The translations under genes were made by a program, and so were the position numbers. The notes below the pieces were generated by a model, which did not search any database, was not told the origin of the DNA, and was given only the letters and a program-made list of their open reading frames with translations. From positions 1-64,000 of the forward strand of contig JAJKFH010002767.1 of assembly GCA_023333565.1 (NCBI GenBank): a stretch of DNA of 64,000 nucleotides. The letters run 5' to 3'. Numbering within the stretch: position 1 is the first letter of the stretch; each line of letters opens with the position of its first letter. Of the stretch, positions 8,986 through 20,800 are shown one piece after another. This DNA comes from Puffinus mauretanicus. Its lineage: Eukaryota; Chordata; Aves; Procellariiformes; Procellariidae.

Positions 8986-11900
8986 ATACCTGGTTAGGGG
9001 TCTTGTAACTTTCTCCCATATGCCCCTTTTCACATGCAGCCTGAGCTGCCATATGCCCACCTCTGCAAGTTTTGGGGACAGTTTGTGAATTCCTCACTGA
9101 GGACTATGGTACAGATGCATAAATGCATGAGCATCCTGCAATGCGCTTAGGGAACTTGTTCTGAACACACACCACCATCACCACCATCCCAGCTAAAATC
9201 TAAAACATGGTGTTGACCTCACTGAAAGGAGGGTTGAAGTACGAAGGCACGCAGGCAAATTGCCAGCCTCTGCCCGAGATTAAACTAGGTAATGCTGCAA
9301 GAAACCACTGGACTTTGCAGTGGAAGGGGGGAAAGGTTGGCCTGCTCCAGCCAGTGGCTAAACAAGCAAGGCAAAAACAGGAGAAACCAGCGGGCATGAT
9401 GGAGGGTGCAAGGGCGGTGGGGGGATCTCCCCTCCGGGGGAAAAGACCAAAAGGAAGTTGCAGCGTGCCAGAGCCATTTGGGCCAAAATGACCAAATTAG
9501 GGTGTAAAATCAGCAAAACAGGGATCTATGTGGAAAGATTAAATGGGGATAAGTTGTTTATTTGGGAGGGGCGCGGAAAGGTTGCACAAGACATAGCAAA
9601 GCACGCACTCAGGGCTGCCCTGCTGAGCATCCCGGCATGTCGCAGCCCGCGGCAGGAGAGGCAGCGGTGCCTGACCAGCCCCCAGGCCAGGAGGTGAGCC
9701 TGAGCATCCTACAAGAAGAGGGAGGATGGAGGGGAATGGGGGAGGCCAAGCTGACAGCCATGAGGTCTGCATCACTGGCGGCATTGACGGGACAGATTTC
9801 CAATACTTCCTCCTTGGGAAAACCCATGAACACACGCATTGAAAAAGATGTGGGAGAGACCTCCTCCATTCCCAAGGGACTTTGCAAAGAAAATCCATTA
9901 GCTTTATTCCAGCTACATTTTAAGTTTCAGCATAGGTGAGGAAACAAAAGGAATTAAGATCTGTTCCTGATCAATGTTATAGCAAGGGAAGAAACACCTG
10001 TGCTTATTCCTTTTCAGATATAAATCTTGGAAACTATTTGCCTAGCACTGTGACCTGAGCGCTGAGCCGCGTGCGTAACCTCAGTGCTAAAGTCTGGAAA
10101 CTGCAGTCTGACACTAAGTACCCCAAGCCGTTTCCAGGGCACAACAGAGGATCTGACATATCCAGGAGACCCCCTTCCCCTCTGAGCCTTTCCCTCTCCT
10201 CTCCCTTGCCCCAGCCCAGGCTTATCAACTGCAGAGAGAAAAAAGAATTCACTGTAATAGCCGAGAGCAGAAATTTTTCACTTTATTCTGCCTCTGCAGC
10301 ACCTGGACATGCTTCATTCCCCAGGAGAGAGACCCTTGGCCACAAGCAGACCAGCACGAGCATGCACTGATGTATTTGGGACACACATCTCCCCCTTCCT
10401 GCGTGTCTTAGGCTGGTGCTGGCTCTCCCCTGCCTCTGGTCCAAAGCCCAGAGAAGCAATGGGCAGAGGCAGGGTCTTCCTCGCTCCAGGTCTCAGGTTC
10501 ACTTGATACTACTCAGGTTTCCTTTTAATGCTGGAATTCATTACTCTAGGGAGGGAAATAGTATGAAATTGAAACACCTTTTCCTTCCTGCTCACGTGAG
10601 TTAGGGGGGCTGGACTGCACCGTGACTCATGAGGTCCATCAGCGCATCCTCTGCATGCTCGCCTTGTGCTGCGTGATCCCACCACGTCCCCCGACAGCAG
10701 CCTCGGTAACTGAGCACAGCCACCAACAGCAAATGCCAGCATTGTCTCCTCAGCTGGCTTGGACAGGCCAAGCATGAAGGGGCATTTCTGTTTTCCTCTG
10801 AAGCTTCATGCTACAGGGCACCCTACGGTCAGCCATGGCATATACCATTCGTGTCCTAACTTCAGCCACTACATGCTCTTCTATTAGAATGCCAGAGATG
10901 CCAGTCAGTTTGAAGGAAGCTGAAACTTTTGCAAAAATTAATGTTCGTTTTCAGCAAAACCAGCAACCGAACACAATGACTCGCTTCTTCCCTGGGACCT
11001 GCACACAGCAGCACCAAAAGATGAAAACTCCTCTTCCCCTCCCCTAAAATGCTGGCTTTGGAAATAAATTTTGCAAACCTGCCTGCTGTGAAAGGCTCCA
11101 TTCCTTTCAGGATCCAGGCTATGCAAGGTCAGATTAGCAGAATACGGAGTATAACTTTCCTGTTTAACACAGGTCCCCATCACAGCCCGATGGAGTCTCA
11201 GCATTATGGAGGGACAGCAAGGCACCGAGTCTCCGGCGCTGCTGGCAGGCGCACGGATGCCAGGCACAGGGCAGCTGCTGTGCTGCTGTTGGCAGCTGCT
11301 GTGCACCGCACTGGAGCCGAGGCTCTGGGCAGCCACGAAAACAGGAAAGGAACCTGCGAGCCCTATGCACGGTGCTGCTGTCAAAGGCATACGCTGTCAT
11401 CACGCACAGGGACATGCCACAGGACACGTGGTCTGGGCAACCTACTGTGACAACACATGACAAAGACAGCGGTTCCCAATCAGCCACCCACCGCTCACTG
11501 TGCTCAGCCCGCAGCAACACGGAGCGCCCGCGCCGCTGCCGCTCCTAACAAGAGGAGAGCGGGTTACGGACATCGCTGTGCCCATCCTGCCCAGGCTTTT
11601 CAGAAAGTGCTCCCGTGGTAATAAGCCACCGCATGCTACTGCGGAGGTCAGAGAAAAAAGAAGAGAAAAAAATGCAGAAGTTTTACCTACATCTTCTTCT
11701 CAGATTGCTGTCAAGTGGCTGGTGTGTGCTCAGCTGTGAAACAGTTCATTTTCAGTCTTTCAAGAATGCCTGTTTCCATCTGAAGATTTTATGTATTTAG
11801 TAATTAAAACCAATAACCAGACTTATATCTGATACCCATTAGAAACTCACGAAGTGACTTGTGCTGATGACACAAAATGTTAGTGGAGGCGTTTGCACGT

Positions 11901-13835
11901 GTTCAGATTGCCTTGGGTTCAGACGGCGGAGCTGCCCTTGGCGAGCGAGGATGACCCCCCTACGCCAGAGCCAGGACAGCCAGGGGATGTTCGTGGGGAT
12001 AACGGCTCTGCATTGTGTTCCCATCCCAGTCTGTGCTCCAGCAGATGGTTTGCTTTTTCTGTGAGGCATCCAAAATGCTTAAACAATAGTCTTTCTACAG
12101 CCCTCCCATTGAAATGTTGTGCAATTTATTCCCCCTATAGTGAGGCCTTTGAAATGCACCCCGGGCCCTCTTCCCATCGGCGTCTGCCTCTCCTGGACAT
12201 TTTCGGATACCACCTCCCAAGGGTAGAGCTGGAAACCCACTGGCTAAAACTGCCTTTTCCAGCCTTCCTCACTCCTGACCAGGCTTGTTTATCCACGTAA
12301 TCTGATCTGACATTGGATTTCCAGGACGAGCTTCTTTACTCCTACCTACCCACAAGGTAGGTAGGAAAAGGAGCAGGGTAGGTGCGGGTGACCAAACAGC
12401 GGTCTGGGGTGCAGCTCTCCAGCTGCCTGGGTGCAGAGTCCCAGCTGGATTCCGAGTGCTGCATCCCTCCATGCTCTGGGAGAGATTTACAGATGCCCTC
12501 TGCAAATTGATGCACTCTCAAACCGTCAGGAGGGAGAATGTGCTCGAAGAATGACATCAAAATGTCAGTGATGATGCTTTACAGCACTTGTATTAATATT
12601 AACTAATAAACAGGACATACATAAATATTTATAAAAATCATTATGAGAGATAAGCTTTAGCAGGCTAATATAGACACCAGCTATAAAACTGGCATGACAG
12701 TGGGGAGATATAAAGAAGTCATTTGACATAAAATGAAAAGCCAGGAATCCATGGGACACAGTTGGACTCGGAGCGCAGCGTGGGACAAGGTGGCCACTGG
12801 AACCATCTGCTACATGCACAACTTGCCACAAGGGCGTGTGCAAGAGGGATGGGGGTCCTTGTGGACCAGTGGGTGATATGGGATGTGCTCTCGCCCAGTG
12901 TTCCAGGGATTTACTCTTTGTCAGATCCATGCCCGTCTGAAAGGTTTTCATGGAGGCAAAGATAATCGCCTGAAAGCCGAAGGCAGGTCACAAACCATAC
13001 CCTGAATGGAGTCCACCTTTGGGTGATATAAGTGGTGTTTTTATACTAAGAGGTAAGGAAGGAAAATGCCATGCACTGGCACCCATGTGGTTTCTCCTGA
13101 AATGGAGACAAGCTACAGATGCAGTTTAATGCTTCTCCTCTCTCTCCTGTGGCTGTAACAGGAAGCTTTGAAGCTTGCAAGTCCATGTGGATCTTCAAAA
13201 ATTCCCTGTGCTGATGACAGGACAACTGCTGCCTTTGGAATACCAGTTGCTTTTCTGGGGAAGGCAAAAGGAAGCCTTGGGATGTGCTACAGGATGCAGA
13301 TGTAAGGAAAGATCTGTCCTCGTGGCTCCATGGTGTCTCTCTGGCAGGTGCCTATGAGACATGGGAGGTGGATCTGGGGACTGTGGTCAGGAACAGTTTC
13401 TTGCAGCTCCTGTCAACTGCTGCTTGGACAGGAGTGCTGCTAAGCTACCTCTCTAGGTGTTTCTGTAGAGGAAAGATCAGGAGGGAGTGTGCAGCAGGTA
13501 TTACAGATCTTCACAGTGACACAGAGCCTCTAAGAAGCCCAAAGTCTGGTACCTCCGAGTGTAGAAGCAAACGTGGTGCTCTTTTCACTGAAGTGGATGC
13601 TATCTCTACCTACAATGGTAGGAAATAAACCAGGAATGAGAACAAATGGACCTCCAGCATACTCCAGTTCCTGTGGGGAAGTAGTCCTTCACTGTAGCAA
13701 ACCTTAGTCTGGTAAGAAGCATCCCTCAGTAGTGTCAGTGTTAGTCCTGTCTATGGATTCAGCCAAGCAGCATGATGGCTGTCAATATGCCCATGTTGCT
13801 GTGGAAGGTTCTTCAGGATTGATCTATTTCCCAGG
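8986..13835. other. Unique intergenic sequence, no gene seen
   Basis: No repeat family or exon recognised. GC content drifts between AT-rich and moderately GC-rich (for example 11200-11600). The only structure singled out is the perfect hairpin at 12341-12365. Confidence 0.5.
12341..12365. repeat. Perfect 10-bp inverted repeat (hairpin)
   Basis: CCTACCTACC (12341-12350) and GGTAGGTAGG (12356-12365) are exact reverse complements separated by CACAA. The flanking CT and AAAAGGAG extend pairing imperfectly. No T run follows, and nothing ties it to a gene. Confidence 0.85.
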
Positions 13836-13873
13836 ATAGATCAGGTCAGAAGGGATCTCAGAAGGTTTCTAGT
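13836..13873 (-). mobile_element. CR1 3' end fragment, part 1 (left of LTR)
   Basis: The sequence GATCAGGTCAGAAGGGATCT ... TCTAGT matches the extreme 3' UTR of CR1 in reverse orientation (element sense: ACTAGA...GAGATCCCTTCT). It joins directly to 14960 when the LTR between them is removed. Confidence 0.7.
13869..13873. repeat. Target-site duplication, left copy (CTAGT)
   Basis: 5-bp direct repeat, identical to 14960-14964, flanking the LTR at 13874-14959. Confidence 0.8.
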
Positions 13874-14049
13874 TCTATTGGATTTACGTGGCAAGGTTTT
13901 GGTAGTGAGGGCACTACAGGGGTGTCTTCTGGCAGATGCCAGAACTTCCCACATGTCTGATAGAGCCCCTTCCAGCTGGCTCCAAGACGGACCCACCACT
14001 GGCCAAAGCTGAGCCTATCAATGGTGTTGGTAGCACATCTACGACAACG

Positions 14050-14057
14050 TATTTAAG
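14050..14057 (+). promoter_or_regulatory. LTR TATA-like box (TATTTAAG)
   Basis: TATTTAAG lies about 180 bp into the LTR and upstream of the repeat-rich R/U5-like region, the expected place for the U3 promoter. Activity is unknown. Confidence 0.5.
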
Positions 14058-14199
14058 AAAGGGTAAAAACTGCTGCATAACAGCAGCTGGGAGTGAAACT
14101 ATGTGAGAGAAACAGTCCTGCAGATACCAAGGTCAGTGGAGAAGGAGGGGGAGGAGGTGCTCCAGGTGCCAGAGCAGAGATTCCCCTGCAGTCCCTGGT

Positions 14200-14580
14200 G
14201 AAGACCATGGTGAGGCAGGCTGTCCCCCTGCAGCCCACGGAAACCCATGGTGGAGCAGATATCCACCTGCAGCCCAGAGCAGATGGATGCCCGAGGAAGG
14301 CTATGACCCCGTGGGAAGCCCACGCTGGAGCAGGCTCCTGGCAGGACCTGTGAACCCATGAAAAGAGGATCCCACGCTGGAGCAGGTATTCTGGCAGGAC
14401 CTGTGGCCCCGTGGGGGATCCACACTGGAGCACTCTGTTCCTGAAGGACTGCACCCCGTGGAAGGGACCCACACTGGAGCAGTTCATGAAGAACTGCAGC
14501 CGTGGGAAGGACCCATGTTGGAGAATTTAGTGGAGGACTGTCTCCCGTGGGTGGGACCCCACACTGGAGCAGGGGAGGAG
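14200..14580 (+). repeat. Imperfect about 55-60 bp tandem repeats inside the LTR
   Basis: At least six copies of a block centred on CCCGTGGR...GGACCCACACTGGAGCAG, with differing lengths and many substitutions. The GTGGGAAGGACCC and CACACTGGAGCAG cores recur near 14310, 14370, 14425, 14470, 14510 and 14560. The repeats are characteristic of this LTR family and are diverged, so they are old. Confidence 0.75.
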
Positions 14581-14959
14581 CGTTAGGAGGAAGGAGCGGC
14601 AGAGACAATGTGTGATGAACTGACCACAACCCCCATTCCCCGTCCCCTTGCGCCGCTTGGGTGGAGGAGGTAGAGAAGTCAGGAGTGAGTTGAGCCCAGG
14701 AAGAAAGGAGGGGTGGAGGGGAAGGTGTTTTAAAGTTGTTCTTATTTCTCATTATCCTGCTCTGATTTAGATTGGCATTAAGTTACATTAATTTCCCCAA
14801 GTTGAGTCTGTTTTGCCCATGACAGTAATTGTTGAGTGATCTCTCCTTGTCCTTAACTCAACCTTTCATCTTATTTTCTCTCCCCTCTCCTCTTGAGGAG
14901 GGGAAGTGATAGAGTGGCTTGGTGGGCACCTGGCAGCCAGCCAAGGTCAACCCACCACA

Positions 14960-15310
14960 CTAGTCCAACCTCCTGTTCAAAGCAGGGTCAGCTATGAGGA
15001 CAGAGCAGGTTACCCAGGATCCAGTTTGGTCTTGAAAACATCCAAAGATGGAGACTGCACAACCTCTCTGGGCAAGTTGTCCCACTGCTAGACCGTTCTT
15101 AAGGGGAAAAAGGTTCTCCTTAAATTCTACTTTCAGCCTCTTCTTTAAACTTACTCCTGTTGTCTTTTGTCCTCCTACCACTGTGCTTTTGCCCATTAAT
15201 GGTCTCCTTGCAGATATTGGAAGACTGCTATAAATTCTCCCCAAGACCCTCTCTTTTCCAGGCTGATCAAGCCAGTTCCCTCAGCCTCTCCTCATTTGTG
15301 TGAACATGCT
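14960..15310 (-). mobile_element. CR1 3' end fragment, part 2 (right of LTR)
   Basis: Continues the CR1 from 13873. It contains CTAGTCCAACCTCCTG, AAACATCCAAAGATGGAGAC, ACAACCTCTCTGGGCAA and CCAGGCTGATCAAGCC, the usual reverse-complement landmarks of the CR1 ORF2 C-terminus and 3' UTR. Codons are heavily decayed and the copy is 5'-truncated near 15310. Confidence 0.85.
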
Positions 15311-15594
15311 GCTTTCAACAGTTTGGTGAATTATCAGAGAAAGACACTTGAAACCCATAAACAAGTTGGCTCTTCGGCAGCTGCCTCTGTTACATCCTAA
15401 AGTGGAAGGCTGTGACCAGCCTATAGATGACAAGGGTCTGTTTGTGTGAAATGCTGCTCTCTGTCTCCTAAAACAGCAGCTAAACTCATTAACGTTACCT
15501 ACATTGGATCCTCTTAATTAGCTTTGGAAAATTGGAGGTTGGCATTACCTATAAGGACTTCCCAATGTTCTCTCCAGTTTTCCATAGCATGTGT
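15311..15594. other. Unique spacer between two CR1 copies
   Basis: AT-rich, no coding or repeat signal recognised. Confidence 0.6.
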
Positions 15595-15649
15595 AGAGTC
15601 ACAGAATCCCAGACTGGCTGAGGTTGAAAGGGACGTATGGAGGTCATCT

Positions 15650-18300
15650 TATCCACACGCCATACTCAAGCAGGGCCACCTACAGCCAGTTGCCCAGGAC
15701 CATGTCCAGACATCTTTTGAACACCTCCAAGGTGGGAGACTCCACAACTTCCCTGGCCAACTTGTACCAATCACCCTTACAGTAAAAGCATTTTTCCTGA
15801 TGTTCAGAAGGAACCTCCTGTGGTTCAGTTTGTGCCCATTGCCTCTAGTCCTGTCACTGAGCATCACTGAGAAGAACCTTGCTCCCTCACCTTCATTTCT
15901 CCCATGAGGTATTTCTACACATTGATAAGATCCCCCTGAGCATTCTCTTCTCCTGGCTGAACAGTCCCAGCTCTCAGCCTTTCCTCATATGCGAGATTCA
16001 CCAGTCCCTTAATCATCTTCACAGCCTTTCGTTGGATTCTCTCCAGTATGTCCATGTCCCTTACCAAGTAGCCCAGAACGGACACAGTACTCCAGGTGTG
16101 GCCTCACCAGTGCTAAGTAGAGGGGAAGGATCACTTCCCTTGACCTGCTGGCAATGCTTTGCCTAATGCAGCCCTGGACACCGTTCACCTTCTTTGCTAC
16201 AAGGGCACATTGCTGGCTCATAGTCAACTTGGTGTCCACCAGGGATATTTCTGCAAAGCTGCTTTCCATCTGGGTGGCCCCCAACGTATATTGGTGCCTG
16301 GGGTTGTTTCTCCTCAGGTGCAGGACTTTGCAGTTCCCTTGTTGAACTTCATGAGGTTTTTGTGTGCCCATTTCTCCAGCCTGTTGAGGTCCCTCTGGAC
16401 GGCAGCATGACCCTCTGCCAAATCAGCCACTCCTCCCAGTTTGGAGTACCCTCATCTGCAAACTTACTGAGGGTACACTCTGCCCCCTCATCTAGACCAT
16501 TAATGAAGATGTCAAACTTCATTCAATTCCAGGAGTGGACCCTGTATTGACTCCTGAGGTACACTGCTACTTAATGGCCTCCAACTAGACCTCATGCCAT
16601 TCATTACCATCCTCTGGGCCTGGCCATTCAGCCAATTTTCAACCCAACTCACTGTCTGCTCATCCACCTCATGCTTCAAAAGCTTGTCTAAGAGGATCTT
16701 ATGTGAAACATTGTCAAAGGCCTTATTGAAGTCCAGGTAGACAATAGCCACTGTTCTCCCCTCATCTACCAGGCCAGTCACTTCTTCATAGAAGTTTATC
16801 AAGTTGGTCAAGCATGACTTCCCTTTGGTGAAGCCATGCTGACTACTCCTGATAAGTTTTTTTGCCTGTAATGTGCCTGGAAATGTGCCTGGTTTCCAAG
16901 ATTAGCTGCTCCATCACCTTCCCAGGGATTAGGGTGAAGCTGACAGGCCTGTGGTTCCCTGAGTCCTCCATCTTGAAGACAGGAGTGACATTTGCACTCC
17001 TCCAGTCTTCATGGCACTTCTCCCAAACACTGTGATCAATCAAAGATTATTGAGAGGGGCCTTGCAATGGCATCTGCCAGCTTCCTCAGCACCAGTTCCA
17101 ATCAGCACTGGACTTACGTATTGCTTAAGTATTCCCTGACCTTCCTTGCTTCAGCCTTTCCCCTGGTCTCTGGGCCTTGGATTCCTGAAGGCTGGTCTTC
17201 CTAGTAAAGATTGAGGCAAAGAAGGCATTCAGTTTCTCAGCCTTTTCCATGTCCTGTGTTACCAGGTCCCTCATGTCACTGAGCAATGGGCCCACGTTTT
17301 CCCTAGTCTGCCTTTTGTCTCCTATGTACTTATAGAAGCCCTTCTTGTTGTCTTTGACATCCCTGGGTTCCGTTTGGGCTTTAGCTTTCCTAACTTTGTC
17401 CCTGGATGCTCAGACAATTTTTCTATATTCCTCCCAGGTTACCTGTCCTTGCTTCCACCCTTTGTACGCTTCCTTTTTGTGTTTGGGTTTGGCTAGGAGC
17501 TCTTTGTTCATCCACGCAGGCCTCCTGGCGTTTTTGCCCATCTTCCTACTTCCTTCCAGGGGTGGACTGCTCTGGTTGAAGCAGTTTTCTTGGGCCCTTC
17601 TTTCCTCCAGGCCCTTACCCCACAGGACTCTTCCAGGCAGACCTTTGAAGAGGTCAAAGTTTGTTCTCCTGAAGCCCAGGGTCATGAGCTTGCCTCTCAA
17701 CCTCCTCCCTGCCTTCAGGATTCTCATGGTAACTGCAGCCAAGGCTGCCTTTGACCTTCACATTCCCAACAAGCCCCTCATTGTTCGTCAGTATGAGGTC
17801 CAGCAGAGCTCCTCATTGGCTCCTCTATCACCTGCACTCGAGGAAGCTTCTGGATTGCTTATGTCCTTCTGTGTGTCCCTCCAACAGATATTGGAGTGGT
17901 TGAAGTCCCCATGAGGACCAGGGCTTGCAAATGCTAGGCTGCTCCTATCTCTGTAGGGGGCCTCATCAGCTTGTTCTTCCTGGTCAGGTGGCCTGTAGCA
18001 GACACCCACTATAGTGTCCCCCCGTACCTGTCCTCTCTTTAATCCTAATCTATAAACTCTCAGTATGCTCCTCATCCATCCCCAGACAGAGCTTCAGCTG
18101 CTCTCTCACATAAATGGTAACTCCCCCTCCTCATCTTCCCAGCCTGTCCTTCCTGAAGAGCCTGTGTTCCTCTGTTGCAACACTCAGGTCATGGGAGCCA
18201 TCCCACCATGTCTCCATGACTCTGCAGCTGCACACAGATCTCTAACTCCTCCAGTTTATTCTGCATACCACATGCATTAGGGTACATGCACTTTAGAGAG
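15650..18300 (-). pseudogene. CR1 ORF2 (second copy), endonuclease plus reverse transcriptase, degraded
   Basis: Frames in order from the C-terminus: 16009-16371 ([35 protein letters not shown]), 16512-16811 (RT motif A YLDFNKAFDNVSHKILL), 16843-17043 (pre-RT block with NHRPVSFTLIPGKVMEQLI), 17410-17742 (linker, PAWMNKELL) and 17788-18075 (endonuclease, VGVCYRPPDQEEQ and GDFNHSNICWRD). The FADD active-site box at about 16451-16462 now reads as FADE in the local frame and is followed by a frame shift. The product cannot be made. Neighbouring ORF1 lies upstream on the same strand, as expected. Confidence 0.87.
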
Positions 18301-18498
18301 GCACCCCAGCATGCTGATTTCCCAAAAGGGAAATGTATGCAAGTGCTGGAGGTGTTAAGCCCCATTTGGTTTGTGTTCTGTTCCCGTTACATCACCCCAT
18401 GCCCTTTGCTCATCAACCCTGTCCATCACTCTCTCACAGGGCTGTTGGTTACTCTTTCTCTCCCCCATCATTTCTAGTTTCAAGCGCTCCTTACCAGG

Positions 18499-18885
18499 TC
18501 AGCCATCCTGCTGGCAAAGGTACCCTTGGCCGCTTGGTGACATGGATGCTGTCTCTCCCCAACAAATGCTGACCTGTAAATAAGGTCCCATGGTCACAGA
18601 ACCCAAAACCTGACACCAGCACAAGTTCCACAGCCAATTATTGACTTGTCGTGTTAGTGCCCTTCTTACACCCTTTCCTCTCACTGGTAGGATTGAGGAG
18701 ATGACTACCTGGGCCCCTATGCCCTTGACTACCTCCCCCAGAGCTGCATAGTCATTTTTGATAATGTCTAGGTTGCTCCTGGCAGTGTCATTGGTGGCCA
18801 TATGGAAGAACATCATGGGGTAATACCGAGAGGGTCAGACAAGCTTTGACAATCCCTCCACAACATCTTAGAGCCAGGTCCCATG
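18499..18885 (-). pseudogene. CR1 ORF1 (second copy), esterase-like domain, part near LTR
   Basis: Contains the SGNH block FHMATNDTARS (the N and D of T-N-D at about 18787-18792 are intact), followed by ISSILPVRGKG and the tryptophan-rich NNWLWNLCW segment of CR1 ORF1. Further toward 18885 the CLPG-like segment reads out of frame. The LTR at 18886 cuts the domain. SGNH block I lies on the other side, near 20170-20195. Confidence 0.8.
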
Positions 18886-20045
18886 TGTCACGGATAAGTG
18901 GTTTTGAGGCCGCTTAAAGAGTCACTGGCAAAGGTATCAGCAAAAGGTGATTTTAATAGAAATTTGTAAAAGCACAATTTAACAGAATTCGATGGCAAGG
19001 TTCACTCTATTACTTATTACATGCATTAAGTATACAGAGGGAAAATTGTGTCAGAATTGTGTTGGAATGATTTATAGAAAGACCAAGAACAAAAAAGGTA
19101 AGGAAGACCCTCCCATTGAGTCATGAGGTTCAGAGTAGACCCCCTTGCTTTCTACACTCCTTCTCAGAGAGGAGTCTAGGTGTGGCTGGATCTACCCTTA
19201 GTCTCAGATCTGGTCAACGGTTTATGCCTAAGGGGTTATATATGTTTAGCAGCGACCTAGAGTTCATTCACAGTTTTAAGGCAGATCATAAGATTTTGAC
19301 CGCACTTAATCATTGACTAATTTAACAGTTACAAAGCAAGTTAATCAAGTTTACTACAATTACTAAATTACAAATTATGCTTATTGTTAGTTATCTAAAC
19401 CAAAACACACACAAAAACTATAGATGTATTCACACACAAGGGACCATAGCTAGATAAATTCATGAAAGACAAAGGCCTATAGCTAAAGATAAAGATACCG
19501 GTTAAAAATTCCCTCGAGTCTGTGAAATACTCACGTTAAATGTCTTGGCATTTCTCAACGGGCAAAGGGTTAAGCCCCGAAGAGTGTCTCAGTCAAGGAG
19601 TGTTTCAGCCCAGGTTCAGACAGTCCTCCGAACATCACAAACGTGAGAGTTTGAACTCGGAGGGGCATCCCACTCAGAGGGAGACTCTGGGCGCAGCCCA
19701 CTGCGGTCCAGGAGAACTCAAAGGGTCTTGCTTGGGACCACTGTTTGTAGGTTTGTAAGATGATTGGCTTTAGTCATCAGTAAATTTCATCTTAGCCACT
19801 ATCCGAGGTGGTCTGGGGTAGTTACTATGGTATTGTTCCAGGTAACAATGGTATCATTCCACTTGAGCTATGATTCAGGCAGGGAATGCTTCAGGGCTGT
19901 CAGAGATGACAAATTATCCCCTGCTTTTGTTCCCTACCTTGATCAGGTAGCCAGTGTTCCTGGAACGATCAGTGTCGCTCCCCATCTTAGCCATGCAAGA
20001 GTGCCTGGTACGGTCAAGGGATGCTCAACCATCGAACTCGTTACA
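18886..20045 (-). mobile_element. LTR (about 1.16 kb) of an endogenous retrovirus, probably minus orientation, inserted in CR1 ORF1
   Basis: On the plus strand it begins TGTCACGG and ends CTCGTTACA, so the ends form the short inverted pair TGT(C/A)ACG. On the minus strand a TATATAA box lies at about 19236-19242 and an ATTAAA poly(A)-type signal near 18952-18957. These are placed as expected for U3-R-U5 reading right to left. CR1 ORF1 sequence lies on both sides. The flanking 5-mers (CCATG and GAATG) share only three positions, so the duplication is decayed or the ends are slightly misplaced. No internal viral genes are visible, so it is a solo LTR. The family is not named with certainty. Confidence 0.75.
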
Positions 20046-20800
20046 GAATGGCTAAGGCCTAACAGGAGTTCCTGAGATCATAGCGTGGCCCAGGGGAAGG
20101 GGGGAAAAGCACCACCACACCATGGCAGGCAGCAAAACTCTCCAAATGATAGATCGGATCAGCTTCTGTCCCCCCCAGCAGGGACTCACCCACTACTGTC
20201 ACTCACTGCTTCTTCCTGGTGGTCTTGCACGGTTTAGGGTTATGTGGCCCAGATCCTTTGCTTGAAAGCACATCTGGCTCCTCTTCAACTTTGAGGTGGT
20301 GAACCTATTTTGCAGTTGTATGCTGTTAAGTGGGGCATGAGCCTTCCTCTTGGTGCCAGAAGACACCAGCCTCTATCCTTGTCCTTGTCCAGAGGTTTCA
20401 CTTACCTTGATAGTGGGGGTAGACTCTGCCTGCTTCTCTATTGCAAGTGGGAACCGAGGATCTTCAAGCTATTGGGTCTTAGAGCAGATGCTGTTTATCT
20501 CCCTCTGATGCTGTGCAGTCTGCTCATAGCTCCCATAACTCCACCACTTGGCAGCACAGTTCTGCCAAGATGGCATACTCCTGCAGGACATTGCTCCTGG
20601 CCCCAGAGCAAGCCCCAGGTGCTCCAGCCTGGGACCTGGAGGGCTGCATCCAGCCTCCAAAGCTCCACCTGCATCAAAGCCTCTGCCCTGGCTGGGGCAA
20701 CTGGGCCAACATCTGCTGGAGAAACTGCCCTGTGGTGCATCACCACCATATCTGAAACTGGTTATTCTGGTACGAGTTCAGCTGAGGACCCCTTCTTTAC
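20046..20800 (-). pseudogene. CR1 ORF1 (second copy), N-terminal part beyond the LTR
   Basis: On the minus strand the reading GESLLGGTEADP near 20150-20195 corresponds to the SGNH block I (GDSLLRGTE) with the key Asp replaced by Glu. Upstream lies LQNRFTTSKL-like sequence (around 20280-20320), typical of CR1 ORF1. A coiled-coil-like, Gln/Arg-rich stretch follows around 20500-20560. Several stops interrupt it. Confidence 0.65.

Larger units (their letters stand above)
13874..14959 (+). mobile_element. Long solo LTR (about 1.09 kb), avian ERV-L-like, inserted in CR1
   Basis: This is a recognisable avian LTR of a second family. It contains GCAAGGTTTTGGTAG near its start, GCTCCAAGACGGACCC and TATTTAAG (14050-14057, the likely TATA box). 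A block of imperfect tandem repeats around 14200-14580 follows, then a GTTGAGTCTGTTTTGCC segment, and it ends CAACCCACCACA at 14959. Perfect CTAGT duplications flank it (13869-13873 and 14960-14964), and CR1 sequence continues on both sides. The left terminus reads TC rather than the canonical TG, presumably a mutation. The region expected to hold the poly(A) signal (about 14770-14790) has no intact AATAAA. No internal genes remain. Confidence 0.85.

Noticed and set aside
13284..13628. 114-codon plus-strand frame as an exon
   Set aside because: No domain, no credible splice sites at both ends, and it lies just outside the CR1/LTR complex without conservation evidence.
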